From Rhizopus sp. PT2906 (Eukaryota > Mucoromycota > Mucoromycetes > Mucorales > Rhizopodaceae), in NCBI GenBank assembly GCA_025529335.1, contig JAMYHX010000343.1, positions 1 to 46,710 on the forward strand: 46,710 nt of DNA. Direction: 5' to 3'. The notes beneath the pieces were generated by a model. That model did not search any database. It saw nothing but the letters and a program-made list of their open reading frames with translations, and had not been told where the DNA came from. The position numbers and the translations under genes are program-made. Numbering within the stretch: the stretch's first letter is position 1; each line of letters begins with the position of its first letter. Positions 45,727 to 46,710 of the stretch are shown here, piece after piece.

Positions 45727-46634
45727 ATGGCTGACGCTAAAATGAATATCCCGCCCATTTTCCTACCTTCCAGCTATCTATCTTGGCTTTCCGCTCTTCC
45801 AATCTCAACTCCAGCGTCAGTCTTTAATGAACAACTTCATTCGCAAATTCCAACATACTGCTTCTTTGCATTCCGCCAGATCATTATCTGTATGAGGACG
45901 AGCGACCATCGCTAAATCTCTGTTGCTCTTTATATGCTGGTACCTATTCCAAGTCGTACCAGTTATTGAAGTTGACTTACGATGTATTTGCTCAGTCGTA
46001 TCCAACTTCATCAAGGCTAGTATATTTTCTCGATTATCCTGGGATTTACTTTACTTGCCCCTGAAGTACGACGGCCTTCGGTATCATTGATCCATAGGTT
46101 CAGCAGGCTGCGCTCTACTTTAAATGGATCTCTCTGATTTTACAACAATCTAACAACCTATCATCCAGCCCGCCTTTTCTACAAATTCATCTACAAAACA
46201 CATTCAACACCGAGTTTTACGAAATTCCTTTACTTTTCAGAGAAAATTGCCAACACTTCAATTCCGGCTTCTTTTCCACTTGTCATTTACTGATTAAAGC
46301 ATTGGACATGTTCCCTCGTGATTTCCTGCTAACCTGCTTGGCCCTCTCTTAAAAAATTACTCGCCAACGTAGATTATTCCTTCCGCTTCCTAGCTATCTG
46401 CTCCAAAATGAAGGTGAAGGATCTATTTCTTTATGAAGATGAGGTGGTCTTTTGCCCTAAGACGTTGAATTGGCTTAAAGCCTTAGCGTCCCCAATCCAG
46501 AAACAAGCATAAAAAATGGAAGATATGCTCAATGTTCTGAAGAGATAGTGTAAAGACAACCTTTGAAAATAAAGCGTGGCGTAAAAGAGCCTTTTACCAC
46601 CCCATCTTCTCCCTTCACTCCAGCAGCGGTGTGG
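45727..46634 (+). pseudogene. Decayed LINE (non-LTR retrotransposon) reverse-transcriptase C-terminal region
   Basis: Reading frames shift several times. In one frame SIFSRLSWDLLYLPLKYDG ends near 46080; after a one-base shift FGIIDP, a stop, then VQQAALYFKWISLILQQS follow. Together they give the order 'W..l..P...GGlGi.dP..Q..Al..rW' that is typical of the thumb region at the end of LINE reverse transcriptases. A further open part (FNTEFYEIPLLFRENCQHF, LIKALDMFPRDFLLTC) continues to about 46340, then stops become frequent. The stretch 45727-45915, opening with MADAKMNIPPIFLPSSYLSW, is possibly part of the same element. In-frame stops and shifts show it is dead. The transposon end at 46636 follows directly and probably interrupts it. 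Confidence 0.65.
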
Positions 46635-46635
46635 T

Positions 46636-46710
46636 TATACACTCTTTTCGGAAAGTAAATTCGCCTGTGATCGAAAATAAATACACCCATGGTGAGAACA
46701 AAATTCATGT
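46636..46710. mobile_element. Left end of the terminal-repeat DNA transposon (copy 3, cut by window edge)
   Basis: The 75 bases match 28069-28143 with a single difference (CCTGTGATC against CCTATGATC) and begin with the terminal repeat TATACACTCTTTTCGG. The element runs out of the window. It stands inside or directly after the LINE remnant. Confidence 0.8.

Overview
The window looks like a piece of an early-diverging filamentous fungus, most likely Mucorales (Mucoromycota). Reasons: AT-rich intergenic DNA, long A/T homopolymers, many short introns (about 45-60 nt, GT-AG with rare GC-AG), fungal-type ergosterol and glycolysis genes, and a small protein (31.7-32.5 kb) of a kind I associate with Mucorales. 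The genus cannot be fixed from this sequence alone.

Layout. 1-330 is the 3' part of a DNA transposon ending in a terminal inverted repeat. Then come: a WHIM/DDT-PHD chromatin protein (646-2920, +); a Psr1/SCP-type phosphatase (3655-5035, +); a Diaphanous-type formin (5941-11312, +); a Rab GTPase (11658-12597, +); the checkpoint-clamp subunit Rad9 (12770-14500, +); UDP-glucose:glycoprotein glucosyltransferase (15422-20915, +, 17 exons); a four-helix membrane protein (22075-21113, -); the DRG1/Rbg1 GTPase (22912-24521, +); and lanosterol synthase Erg7 (27116-24580, -). 27.1-29.1 kb is non-coding and holds another partial copy of the transposon. Next: a protein with an ASX/DEUBAD-like C-terminus (29137-30595, +); a serine-recombinase-like small protein with small inverted-repeat elements in and beside it (31724-32630, +); alanine aminotransferase (32851-34429, +); WRAP73 (36130-34426, -); a BCL7-domain protein (36965-36160, -); phosphoglycerate kinase (38957-37580, -); an unrecognised Pro/Gln-rich protein with a compact C-terminal domain (40823-39404, -); an Iml2/TTC39 TPR protein (41019-43197, +); and a flavocytochrome-b2-type lactate dehydrogenase (45062-43294, -). 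The right end (45.4-46.7 kb) is repeat territory: a poly-A-tailed remnant, a decayed LINE reverse transcriptase, and the left terminal repeat of the same transposon inserted in it.

Most genes are unrelated housekeeping functions: chromatin, actin, vesicle traffic, checkpoint, ER folding control, translation-associated GTPase, sterol synthesis and carbon metabolism. I see no biosynthetic cluster or defence island. The unusual parts are: the compact ALT1 > < WRAP73 < BCL7 block, with stop codons sharing bases and then only 29 nt between two same-strand genes; the recombinase-like gene with no ATG and an intron enlarged by an inserted element; the ASX-like protein; and the transposon copies that end the window on both sides. 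All coordinates and intron boundaries were read by eye; exon phases were checked arithmetically for most, but not all, genes.
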